From Cunninghamia lanceolata (Eukaryota; Streptophyta; Pinopsida; Cupressales; Cupressaceae), in the NCBI GenBank assembly GCA_027924645.1, contig BSBN01001752.1, forward strand, positions 11,550,001-11,614,000: a stretch of DNA of 64,000 nt, read 5' to 3'. The first letter of the stretch is position 1. Each line of letters opens with the position of its first letter. The notes under the pieces are model-generated. The model ran no database searches, was not told the DNA's origin, and saw only the letters and a list, made by a program, of their open reading frames with translations. Made by a program: the position numbers and the translations under genes. Below, piece by piece: positions 20,640 through 29,978 of the stretch.

Positions 20640-21818
20640 ATGGATGCATATGGTTTAAGAGAGCAACTCAAGACTGCTCTTGAGGATCTTGAACAGTCAA
20701 ATTCTGAAGTCAGTGAATTAAAGGAAAGACTCAAACAGGCTGATGAATTCATGAGAGAATTAAAAGACAAATTAAGTCTCTCTATGAAAAAGAGAAAGGA
20801 GCTGCTTCAACAGCTGGCAAGGCAAAGTGAAGAAAGTAATACAAATGAAGAATTGACTGAGCAAACCAAGTTATGTGAAAAGTTATCAAAAGAAGTCATT
20901 ATGTTAAGACATGAAATGGAATCAGGAACTATAAAGTTTACTCAAGAGATTGAAGAAAAAAGAAAGGCTGAAGACAATCTAAGACAATCTCTTAAAGAAA
21001 AATCAGAAGAATGCCACCAGATGGACAGGATTATCAGACATCTTGAATTTGATCTTGAAGATGCCAAAGATAATGAAGGAAAACTTGAGGATCAAATTGT
21101 CTCTCTCAAAAGAGACCTTCAAACAGCAAATGAATATAAAGAGAAATTCAAGATAAGTTCTGCTCAACTTGAAGTTCTTCTTGGAAGTCAAAAGAGGACA
21201 GATGACAAGTATGGTTTGGGATATGAGAAAGGAGAAAGCTCCGGATCCAGTCAGAAGAATCTTGGATCAGAAAATCCAAGAAGCAGGCCTAGAAGACCTC
21301 CGGTAAGACAGCCAAATGCTCAAAGATATCCATCCTTCAATGGATACTGCCACAGCTGCAACCACTTTGGTCACAAAGCTAATCAGTGCAGAATGAGAAT
21401 GAATCAGATTAATTCATCCTTCTCCGGACAGTGCTTCAACTGCAAAAGGTATGGACACAAATCCCATGAATGCAGAATTATGCAAGTAAACAAATCATTC
21501 AAAGGTAGATGCTTCACATGCAATAGAATAGGTCATAGGGCTAATCAATGCAGATCAAGAGGATATCAGCCAAATATGCAAAGAAATGTTATTTGCCAAA
21601 TCTGCAATAGGTCCGGTCATAATGCTAAAGTTTGCAGAAACAAGAATCAGGACAAAAGAGGTCCGGTGTATAATCAGAATCAAGACAAGGGTAAACAAAA
21701 GATGAATGCGGATGAGGTTAGGAATCAGATGAGCAAGATTTGGGTAAAGAAAAGTTCAGAGAATGTAGAGGTTGGATCCGCACCAGACTCTGGTGCTGAT
21801 ATTTCTTCCGGAAATTAA
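20640..21818 (+). CDS. ORF-A: coiled-coil protein with four CCHC zinc knuckles
   Basis: 392 residues from the first ATG after the PBS. Residues about 5-185 are charged heptad-like helix (LKTALEDLEQSNSEVSELKE onward), almost certainly a coiled coil. A basic Arg/Pro linker follows, then four knuckles at about residues 238-335: CHSCNHFGHKANQC, CFNCKRYGHKSHEC, CFTCNRIGHRANQC and CQICNRSGHNAKVC, all CX2CX4HX4C with every ligand present. It lacks the UBN2 gag domain seen at 8240-9124. I infer a gag-like or nucleocapsid-like RNA-binding role. It ends DSGADISSGN; the DSGAD could be a vestige of a protease start, but nothing follows. About half identical to the copy at 61058. Confidence 0.85.
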   Translation: MDAYGLREQLKTALEDLEQSNSEVSELKERLKQADEFMRELKDKLSLSMKKRKELLQQLARQSEESNTNEELTEQTKLCEKLSKEVIMLRHEMESGTIKFTQEIEEKRKAEDNLRQSLKEKSEECHQMDRIIRHLEFDLEDAKDNEGKLEDQIVSLKRDLQTANEYKEKFKISSAQLEVLLGSQKRTDDKYGLGYEKGESSGSSQKNLGSENPRSRPRRPPVRQPNAQRYPSFNGYCHSCNHFGHKANQCRMRMNQINSSFSGQCFNCKRYGHKSHECRIMQVNKSFKGRCFTCNRIGHRANQCRSRGYQPNMQRNVICQICNRSGHNAKVCRNKNQDKRGPVYNQNQDKGKQKMNADEVRNQMSKIWVKKSSENVEVGSAPDSGADISSGN

Positions 21819-22469
21819 AAAGTGAGCTCAGGCTCAGGGGGAGACTCAAAGAAAATCTTGTTCCCCCAGCCAAACAAGTGGTGCCGGATGTGGCACAAGA
21901 TGCGGATCAAAGGGTTTGTAGATATGAGTCTTGAGATACTTCAGTCAAGTTTTCAGAGGTCCGCATGGAGTTATGAAGAAGCTGTGATCGATCAAATAAG
22001 ACCTGTTCAGGGAGATGCTCCGGTATGATAAGGGATTACAAAAAGGTCCGGAAAGATCCAGAAATGCACTATCTTGTTCTGCGGATTGGACAGAGTGTTT
22101 GGGATGCTCTTATAATATGTTACCTCGATTTATTCATGATTGAAAGATCCAGATGATATCCTCAGATCAGAACCAATCCGGGATACTCCAAACTATCCAG
22201 ACAAGGCAAACCGGAATGATGTAGGTGAAGCATTTATTGCAGACATATATTAGGGTTCGCGGAGCAATTTAAGGGATTTCTCAAAGGTCATTTGCTCATT
22301 CTGCACTCGAGAAGAAGCGAAAAGTGGAGCTCTGCAACAAGGTTCATCAAGCACCAAGGATCTCCTACCGAAGCTATTACATAAAGAAATCAATCCAACC
22401 ATTCCGTGCAAACCGAAGGCGCATAAGGTATTCTCCGTTTTTCATTACCTCACTGCAAATCTTTGAAGA
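21819..22469 (+). other. Spacer between ORF-A and ORF-B
   Basis: 650 bp without a convincing frame. It starts with GAGCTCAGGCTCAGGGGGAGA, a purine-rich phrase kept in the second copy (62270-62290), and both copies then hold a phrase of the type CAAGTGxxTGxATxTGGCAC. The 68-codon frame at 21822-22028 is not kept in the other copy. The spacer may hold a splice site or internal promoter for ORF-B; none is evident. Confidence 0.5.
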
Positions 22470-23363
22470 ATGGCTACTCCAAACATAGTTAAGATCTCTG
22501 ATAGACCTCGCCCCTCATTCAAGAAACATCCCTACAAATCATTGGAGGTAGACCCACTAGGAGCCTTCTCTAGTGTTCCTCACGGAGTTTTACACACCGA
22601 AGACATTAGGGTTTACATACATGCAAACATTGAGGAATTTGGGGAATTCAAATTGAGAGACCTCTATCACAAGCAGCTGATAGACAATGCTTTTGAGCTT
22701 AAACCAGAGTATAAGGATATTCAGAAGAAACAATTTGAGCAATTTATTCATTTCCCCTGCTTTGAAGAAGATGAATGGGTCCGGTATGTACTGAGCAGGA
22801 TGCATGACAACTTTCTATGGCTAGATAGACCCTGCAAGATCACAAAAGAGGCAATTAGAGCAGTAACTGGCCTATACTCTTCCGGAGGGGTACCTATCCT
22901 CAAATCTGTCAAGAACAACATTGTAACTGAGGCCACCGGATCAAAATTTGACAAGAGGGCAATGACCATTGAAGATATTTCAGATCCGGATATCAAATAT
23001 GCATCAATGATAATAGGATACAAGATCTATCACTCCAGCAGGGAGAATTCTGTATCCGGAACTGCAATATACACTGCTTATGAAATGTTAAGAAAGAATG
23101 CAGAATATGATCTCTGCGAACTACTGCTAAGCCAATTAATGGAAAACATACAGAAAATCAAGAAGGATAAGAAGAATTCCTTTAAGTATGACACTATTAT
23201 TGTATGTCTATTCTTCTATTTCATGAATGAGCTACCCGGAACAAGTGGATGGGTATGGCAGAATGACAAACCTGTTGCAGTCCAGATAAGAGACTATTTG
23301 CATGGACTTGGGGATGCAAAAGCAAGAAATACAGCTCTATGGGGATACTTCAAAAACTTTTAG
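22470..23363 (+). CDS. ORF-B: unrecognised retroelement protein
   Basis: 297 residues, MATPNIVKISDRPRPSFKKH to WGYFKNF. No RT, integrase, protease, zinc-knuckle or coiled-coil motif. The layout (a W-containing helical region, EEDEWVRYVLSRMHDNFLWL; KITKEAIRAVTGLYSSGG; MENIQKIKKDKKN; a hydrophobic strand IVCLFFYFMNELPG) recalls the putative plant transposon / mobile-domain proteins carried by some plant elements, but that is a loose likeness. CLFFYFM is too short and isolated for a sure membrane segment. The second copy (62697-63601) is recognisably the same protein. The TAG at 23361-23363 is in frame with ORF-C. Confidence 0.8.
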   Translation: MATPNIVKISDRPRPSFKKHPYKSLEVDPLGAFSSVPHGVLHTEDIRVYIHANIEEFGEFKLRDLYHKQLIDNAFELKPEYKDIQKKQFEQFIHFPCFEEDEWVRYVLSRMHDNFLWLDRPCKITKEAIRAVTGLYSSGGVPILKSVKNNIVTEATGSKFDKRAMTIEDISDPDIKYASMIIGYKIYHSSRENSVSGTAIYTAYEMLRKNAEYDLCELLLSQLMENIQKIKKDKKNSFKYDTIIVCLFFYFMNELPGTSGWVWQNDKPVAVQIRDYLHGLGDAKARNTALWGYFKNF

Positions 23364-23366
23364 AGC

Positions 23367-25553
23367 ATGATGCAAGCAAGAGAGAGAATTCCCCAGTCTC
23401 TCATTGAGAAATATAAGGACTCAGTGTGCTTTATGGTTGACACTGATCAGTGCCTAATGGAGGCAGTGGAGCCAAGGACTGTCTGGATCATGCCCATGGG
23501 GTATGAAGTTGATGAACAGATAGTGGAGCTGCATGTTCAACACATGCTAAGTCAGCCCAAAGATCCTAAGGCAGAAAGGTTTGGAACCTTTGAGGAGCTG
23601 AGTGTAAAAATACATGTAGAACTCAGGGAACCTGAGATTAAAAGAAAGGTAAGAAAAGAAGTAGAGCACATTGCTCAAGGCCTAGGTATCTCAAAGGAGA
23701 CACTTGATGCCAGCCGGGAAAGGAGGAGGAAGGCCGAGGAAGAAGAGAAAAGCAAAGAAAGTGCTCCGGTTGAAACTCCCACCCGGACCAGATCATCAAA
23801 GAGACCTGCACCTTCCACAACCAAAAGTTCAAAACCGGAAGTTCAGGCATCCGGTAAGAGATCCAAGACAAAAGCCACAAGGGCTTATGGAAGCCAAAAG
23901 GATGAAGAGGAAACAGAATCAGATGAGGGAGTAAGAGAAGTAAAGAAACAGAAGAAGAAAGGATCCGGTAAGCCCTCCACAGGCCAAGACAAGGATGAAA
24001 TGGCAGAGGTAACTGTTGAAAAGCCCACTCTGTCACTAGAGAGCATAATCAAGTCGGTCACGGTGGATGGAAACCTTCAACCAATGACTGAATCATATGA
24101 TGACTTCAGTGAGGCTGACCAAAAGACTCTGCAGGAGGCCACAGTAAAATATCTTAACATATATAATAAGGCTTTCATTGAAATAATATCTCTTATTCCT
24201 AAAAGCCTAGAAAAGGAAATGGAAGTAAGAAAGAATAATGCTCATGCTAAAGATCTTGAGATCCGGGAGCAGATAGCTATTCAGCTATATCCTCAAATTG
24301 ATCCCAAGACAATGAACATTATCTTCAAGGACTGCAAAGATGAGTTCAGAAGCAAAGCCAGGATGAATCAACTCATGCTTGGCGAGACTGACAAAGTGGC
24401 CCAAGAAATAGAAGAGATCCTCCGGAAGGCCTTCAAAAGGTTCAATCTTCCGGTTGTAGAGGATTTAGGTACAGAAACAGCTGAGGACTTGGGACCCTCT
24501 GCTCCAGAAGAAGTGGCTCATGAACAAACTAGCATCTCTCCTCCGGTTTCCCCTACAGTCTCTGGATCCAAAGAAGAAGAGCAATTACAGGAGAAGGAAG
24601 CAGTGGTGAAAGACAAAGAGGTTGACAGTTCTAAGACTGCAGAAGAAAAGAAACATCTGTCTCCGGCAAGAGACACTGCACAAACTGTTCAACAATTTTT
24701 GAGCAAAGAAACTCTAGAGATTGATGAACCGGAGCTTCTAAAAGGCCCATTTGATTTTGACTCTCTCTCTCCGGTACAAACAATGAAGATAGCTTCATTT
24801 GCAAATGCCAAGGCAAATGAAAAGCTCCTGAAGTCTCATATGGAAGACTGTGAGTTGATAGAAGCTGCTTCCGGAGTACTTGTGAAGATCATGCCATCAA
24901 TCCAGATAGATCCGACAGCCTCCTCTTCCGGTAATCTAAAAACCTTAGTCAGCAGTGTTGATACACATTTTGATTCTTTAGAAAAATCAGCTGAAGAAAA
25001 GGTCCGGAAGGAATTTTTGGATAAAAGATTTTCAGAGATATTAGAATTAATCTCTAAAGATAGGAAGATTGTAAGCATTGGAATAAAGAGCTTAGAGAAT
25101 GCTCTTAAGGATGGCGGTGACATCTACAAATTTTGCATATCCTGGTCAAAGGCAACAGCAGCATTTGACAAGAAAATAAAAGAGGAACAGGATAAGCTAC
25201 AAAGCTTATCTCAAAGTTTTGATCCTCTCTCTTCCTCTATAATAAATCAAGAATGTCAGACCATTGCAGTCTTGAATGAAATAAAAAATCTTGAGAAGGA
25301 AAGGAAGAACATCACCAACCGGATGGGAGAACTTAGAAGGATTATAATCCCTAAGTTGGAAACAATGCATGAGGCCATCAGTGATGCTCAGACCACCGCC
25401 CAAACAAAAGATCCGACAGATCTCAAGCGGGCAGAAGCTTTTGCATTTTTGCTAAGTGGTCACATTTCAATTTTGGATAGAATGAAGCAAAGTTGGGCTA
25501 CAGAAATGATCCAATTGCAGACATCCTTTGCAGACATTCTTCAGTACATGTGA
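23367..25553 (+). CDS. ORF-C: unrecognised 728-residue protein
   Basis: Starts ATG three bases after the ORF-B stop, same frame (MMQARERIPQSLIEKYKD). Residues 1-130 are conserved with the second copy (63608 on). About residues 130-210 are low-complexity, highly charged and basic, with nuclear-localisation-like runs (KKQKKKGSGK). The rest is mostly helical, with Glu/Lys-rich segments and Leu repeats (LEKERKNITNRMGELRRI) that may form coiled coils. No enzymatic motif seen. It ends 220 bp before the right LTR, the place where some Copia elements carry an env-like ORF, but no signal peptide or membrane span is present. Translation probably needs re-initiation, readthrough or a separate message. 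Confidence 0.8.
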   Translation: MMQARERIPQSLIEKYKDSVCFMVDTDQCLMEAVEPRTVWIMPMGYEVDEQIVELHVQHMLSQPKDPKAERFGTFEELSVKIHVELREPEIKRKVRKEVEHIAQGLGISKETLDASRERRRKAEEEEKSKESAPVETPTRTRSSKRPAPSTTKSSKPEVQASGKRSKTKATRAYGSQKDEEETESDEGVREVKKQKKKGSGKPSTGQDKDEMAEVTVEKPTLSLESIIKSVTVDGNLQPMTESYDDFSEADQKTLQEATVKYLNIYNKAFIEIISLIPKSLEKEMEVRKNNAHAKDLEIREQIAIQLYPQIDPKTMNIIFKDCKDEFRSKARMNQLMLGETDKVAQEIEEILRKAFKRFNLPVVEDLGTETAEDLGPSAPEEVAHEQTSISPPVSPTVSGSKEEEQLQEKEAVVKDKEVDSSKTAEEKKHLSPARDTAQTVQQFLSKETLEIDEPELLKGPFDFDSLSPVQTMKIASFANAKANEKLLKSHMEDCELIEAASGVLVKIMPSIQIDPTASSSGNLKTLVSSVDTHFDSLEKSAEEKVRKEFLDKRFSEILELISKDRKIVSIGIKSLENALKDGGDIYKFCISWSKATAAFDKKIKEEQDKLQSLSQSFDPLSSSIINQECQTIAVLNEIKNLEKERKNITNRMGELRRIIIPKLETMHEAISDAQTTAQTKDPTDLKRAEAFAFLLSGHISILDRMKQSWATEMIQLQTSFADILQYM

Positions 25554-25620
25554 GTATGTAAGTATGAGGCTATATATAGAAAATTTTGATGTGCGGACCC
25601 TACCCTTTGCCATTGATGTC

Positions 25621-25773
25621 AAAGGGGGAGTGAGGAGCAGTGAAAAATGAGGGATCCAACTAAGGGGGAGTTCCGGAAATTGTATATAAGGACAGAGCAT
25701 CAGCAAAGGGGGAGCATAGTGAAAACACTTAGTCATTTTTCACTAAGTGTTGCCATCAATGCCAAAGGGGGAG
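25621..25773 (+). promoter_or_regulatory. Four polypurine tracts before the 3' LTR
   Basis: The decamer (A/T)AAGGGGGAG occurs at 25621, 25661, 25705 and 25764; the last is 2 bp from the LTR and is the expected plus-strand primer. Twelve bases upstream of it (25750-25761, TTGCCATCAATG) are the exact complement of 25814-25825 inside the LTR, so the tract and the LTR edge would lie in the loop of a 12-bp RNA stem. Confidence 0.85.
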
Positions 25774-25775
25774 AT

Positions 25776-26868
25776 TGTTGGCAAGAGACACTATATGGAT
25801 TCATGGTTGTTGTCATTGATGGCAACAAAGGTCATCCCACATATCCGCAAGACATGATATGTCTCTACCGGAAGTCAGAATAAAGAATGTTGTGGTCCGG
25901 TGAAGAAGAACAGAGCATGTGGCAAGGTCCGACAGATTGGTCCGGACCTCTCAGAGGAAGTGTCTTGGTGCAGTGCGGATTTGGGGAAGTCAAGAGGACT
26001 ACCTTGAGTGGTATATTCCAAGGATTTAGCCTCCGGTGATGGACAAGGAAAAAGATATGAATGGTTGAGTACCGGATTCCTAAGAGACAGTGAAAACAGA
26101 GGAAGAACTGACTGGCAGAGTATCAGACTACTTTCTGGATGGGTTACTATTGATGACAGAGGTTGTGAAGGCATGAATCATGTTTGGCTGACATGATTAA
26201 TGATATCTACAAGTATATGCTTGATCCGCATTGCTTGGTGAGGAAGGATTCAGCCGACAGAATGAGAGTTTGTAAGAAACTAGACTGTTCCGGATGCCGA
26301 CTAGAAAGGTGATGAAACTACTTGTGCGGATATATATAGAGGATGGATTTAGTTGTGAAGTGTGTGTGGATGTGTAGGGATATGCGAATAAGTCCAGAGA
26401 AAGAGCAGAGGTAGCAAAAAGGATCCGGTATGTGAAAGATAGCAGAATAAAGAACAGAGGAAAGATGAAGTGTAGCAGATCAGTGTACTGAGCCTAACCG
26501 GAACTGAACTCCAGCATATGCAGATGCTTCCAATCAGTTCAAGACTGTGATTCTCATCACTTTGTAGACAGTGTGTCTTCTTGTAGGCAGTGGGCCTCTT
26601 GTGAGCAGTGTGCTCGGGCAGTGAGCCCTAATTGGCAAGTGCCATTTTTGTAATTTCCTATTCTTCTAACAGAGAATAATTCTTGGGTTAATCACCCCGT
26701 GGTTTTCTCCCTTAACAGGGTTTCCACGTCAAAAATACTGTGTCATGTGTTTCTTATTTCATGGTTAATGTTTTTGTGTTTGATTTTATGCTGCATCAAT
26801 TAAAAGGAAAGTTCAATAAGGGAAATAATTAGGATAACTGATTCACCCCCCCCTCTCAGTTATCAACA
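25776..26868 (+). repeat. Right (3') LTR of the ORF-A/B/C element
   Basis: 1,093 bp, same length as the left LTR. It carries TATA at 26331-26338, the ladder at 26566-26644 and the C-loop hairpin at 26833-26864. Differences from the left LTR include loss of single CpG sites in either copy (for example tccgac/tctgac, ggccgac/ggctgac), as expected for methylated DNA. Confidence 0.95.
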
Positions 26869-26873
26869 GAGAC

Positions 26874-29440
26874 TCCTCAAATACATAAAGCCAAGAAAAT
26901 TATGAGTGTCAGGGGTGTCAAACTCAAGGTAAAAGCTACAAATTGTGTCCAAGATAAGGCAACTTAGGCTAACATGGATAAGGTGGGTAAGACCTTCTTC
27001 TTCTTTTCACTCTACTAAACCAAGGGGGTATTCCCTAAGGTGTTAGGGATAGGAACTATAATACCATAAACTCATACCTTGTTACAAACCATACCCAATG
27101 CCCAAGAGACTCCAAATTATGTCACTAAGTACATGAAAACTAGTTTGAAAAGAACACAAGGCTATAATACCTTCATTAATTAGATGCACAACCAAACTAG
27201 GAGTCTAAAATGATGCAGTAATAGCTCCTAATTATCATGCATTCATTTATACATGGTTGTGAGTAAAACCAAAACGACACAAAAGGATAAGAGACTGTAA
27301 ATTTTTTGTGTTTGAATGTGTTGAGGGAAAGAAAGGTTGATAGACAATAGACCAATGCCTATATCTAGTTAGGGTAGTAGAGTTTGAGCATTCAATTAAA
27401 GGGGACATACTTGTACTTAAATTTGAAACCTAATTGAGATATCATCAAAGACTATAATTGACAATCTATTGCATAAGCTAAGATCTATATAGACAAATAA
27501 ATAGCTAGAAGATTGCATAACATAATCACAAGCATTCTTTAAAGATCCATAAACAACCCACAAATTTCATACATTCTCATGAAAAGATACCTTGCAAAAT
27601 CATTACCAAGGTGTTTTACAATCTACAACAATCAAATAATCATGAAGAATATTCAAATCAACAAATGTGATTAGGGTATGTTGCCATAATACCAAAAACT
27701 CATAAAATGTTCATGGAGACACTTAAGGTTATGTTTAATATGCACATTGAATTCATTCTTTGGATATTACAATGTCCTCTCATATTCCTTGAGAGAAAAT
27801 CTAAATAATATTACAATAAGATCGCTTAATATCCTATTACTAGGAGAAAACCCTAGTTTTTACAAACTTATTTTCTTTTTCTTGGTTCTACTCTGCAACC
27901 AAAAATTCCATCCCTTTTACATTCATATCTACTAGTATATATGTGGAATACTCATCCAAATGTGCACCCTGGTCATAGATCATGAATGGTTAATGGGATC
28001 CCAACTCACCCATACTAGTTACATCATCTTCACATGGCCCAACACCTAAAAGTGTAACCATTTGGACATTTCACATATGCCTAAGTTAAATCAAAATCCA
28101 TCCTTGAGGGGTCCACATGAATTATTGGGTGTATGGACTTCTTCAATCCTTCAATCAGGTCATTACTAGATCATTAATAGTGTCCTAGGTCATGTAGAGG
28201 AGTTTCTGGAACAATAGGCACTTTCCTGAGAGAGTCATGGGGTTTTGGGTTTCTAGGGAACTGGGGAATTGGTGGACCTTGGAACTAGGTTCCAAGATGA
28301 AGGAGAAGTTTGAAATCTCACAAAGAGGAAGGGGGAATTGCATAGGAGTGAGAACTAGGAAATAGGAGGAACCATGAACTCAAAAATAGAGGATGTAGGG
28401 AAGACTGGGATCCGTGGTCTGGGAGGGACACAGGATTGGGAACTGGGGTTCTAAGGGAACTAGGTATCTATAGATGGGGACGTGGAGAAGGCTAGGATCC
28501 AAGGATTGGGAAGGATTGAGGACTAGGGAGTGGGAAAATATGGGGACCAAGAGCAAAATCAAGTTTGAGATCAAGATTAGGATTGGGGACTAGGGTTTCA
28601 GAGGAACTTGGAACCTCAGGACCAAAGGGAGTGGGAAACCAAAGTTTTGAGGAACCGAGGAACTCAAGGATCTTGGAACCAAGTGCAAAAGTTCCAAGAA
28701 CCCCTGGGTTCCTGAAAACTTGAAAAGGAAGAGGAAGGCAAGGAATGATGTTTTGTTGAATTGAGAAACCAAGGGACACAAGGACAAGGTTCTAATGTTT
28801 CAGGAAAACCCAAAAACCTAAAAAGGATGAAGGGGAAAGTGAGTAATGTGGAGTTCCGGGGAAAGTTGTAACTTTGAAACCAAAAGGAAAGCATAGGAAA
28901 TCAGGGATCTAGGGAACTTAGGGACATAAGGACAAGGTTCCAAGGTACAAAGAACCCTCAAGAACCTGAAAACTCATAAGACAATATAGTATGTCATCGG
29001 GTCCTAGGACTCAGGAGGAACCAAGGATTAGAGAACAAAAGGGTCCTAGGTTAGGAAAATTCCTAGGCCTAAAATGACCCTCTATCCCTACAAAACTTGA
29101 AAACCTAAGAAGGCTAAAAATGGCTAAGGAAAAGCCCAACTTGGATTTTTCTTTCAATCTTTGGCAACAACAAGATATGGGCAAGCTTTGGGGAAGGATG
29201 ATACATCAATGGGGAACATAACTTAGGATTTCTTAGAAATTTTTATGAGGGTGTCGATACTAGCTCTAGTTGGTACATGTGCGTTTGGCAGGCACAATGA
29301 GGATCTAGTTATGTTTGGGTTGTAGACAAAAAAGCGTAAAGAAAGGGCAAGACCAAAACAATGGGGAAAGGGCAACGATAGCAAAATAGCCTAACACAAA
29401 ACACACAAAAGAAAGAGTATGTACAAGGAAAAAAATGACA
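26874..29440 (-). repeat. Probable LTR of the old Gypsy family (shared by two copies?)
   Basis: Resumes the LTR that begins at 19460 and lies between an old Gypsy leader (left) and the integrase tail of another Gypsy copy (right, 29456). A minus-strand TATA box (27934-27943) is followed on that strand by AAACTAGGGTTTTC-like leader sequence, supporting an LTR with U3 to the right. No clear outer terminus was found at the right end, so the limits are uncertain. If it is one LTR, it serves as 3' LTR of the right copy and 5' LTR of the left copy, a tandem arrangement. Confidence 0.45.
28200..29050. repeat. GGAACC / GGTTCC motif array
   Basis: About 850 bp in which GGAACY, GGGAACT, TTGGGGACT and GGTTCC recur without fixed spacing; one strand is strongly purine-rich. 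Several overlapping minus-strand open frames (Phe/Pro/Leu/Ser-rich) result from this composition and are not genes. In the presumed LTR it lies upstream of the TATA box, i.e. in U3. Confidence 0.6.
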
Positions 29441-29455
29441 ACATACCATCAAGAT

Positions 29456-29973
29456 AAAAAGTCTTTAAGGTGTTGGCCATGGACCGTTAACTCCATGAAC
29501 TCTCCATCCAAACTCTTGAGGTAAAAAGTGCTCTAACCACACTTGTCAACAATTTGATAAGGTCCAATCCACAAGGCTTCAAATTTTTTGTGCTTGCCCT
29601 TATCTTCAAATCTAAAATTCCACATAAGGATAGGATCACCAACTGGGAAGCTCCTTTGAACTACCTTCTTGTCAAATAGGTGTTTGTCATTCTACTACTA
29701 TGACATTTTTCTCTCATGTGCAATCCTCCTAGATTCATCAACCTCTATTAGCTCATGTATTCTCAAGGAGATGGAATCATCTTCATCTCCGTCAACTTGC
29801 TAAACTAGTTTGTATAAAAGTAGTTCAAGGCTAATTGGCATCTTAGCTTTAACCCCATAAACCAATTCAAAGGGACTTCTACCAATTGCCTTCTAGAAAT
29901 CTATTATGTCCACCCAAACATCAAGCCTGTGTTTATCATCCCACCATTTCTTGTTTGAATCATGTTATCACAA
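29456..29973 (-). pseudogene. Old Gypsy integrase, C-terminal part
   Basis: Minus-strand translation reads NKKWWDDKHRLDVWVDIIDF, KAIGRSPFELVYGVKAKMP, IHELIEVDESRRIAHERK, FPVGDPILMWNFRFEDKGKH, FEALWIGPYQIVDKCG and LKSLDGEFMELTVHGQHLKDF, the C-terminal half of a Gypsy integrase of the non-chromodomain (Athila/Tat-like) group, with several stops. Its catalytic core is at 37535-38409; the two are separated by the insertion that starts at 29979. Confidence 0.8.
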
Positions 29974-29978
29974 TAGTG

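Larger units (their letters stand above)
19482..26868 (+). mobile_element. Young non-autonomous Copia-type element with ORF-A/B/C
   Basis: Two 1,093-bp LTRs (TGTTGGCAAGAGACAC to CAGTTATCAACA) with about eight differences by eye, flanked by perfect gagac duplications (19477-19481, 26869-26873). A tRNA-Met PBS follows the left LTR, and a series of polypurine tracts precedes the right. The 5.2-kb interior has no protease, integrase, RT or RNase H. It encodes a coiled-coil/zinc-knuckle protein (20640-21818) and two unrecognised ORFs (22470-23363, 23367-25553), all open. It must rely on enzymes from another element; the Copia family at 1546 shares PBS, PPT and leader layout. An older copy starts at 54703. 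Confidence 0.93.

Noticed and set aside
21781..21818. Protease start (DSGAD) at the end of ORF-A
   Set aside because: The motif is followed by a stop within seven codons in both copies and no protease fold sequence follows, so no enzyme is called.
23361..23363. Readthrough stop of TMV type between ORF-B and ORF-C
   Set aside because: The bases after TAG do not match the CARYYA context in either copy, and the older copy has a second stop two codons on; re-initiation is more likely.
28380..28894. Cluster of overlapping Phe/Pro/Leu/Ser-rich minus-strand ORFs
   Set aside because: By-product of a purine-rich motif array; frames overlap in all phases and share no family.
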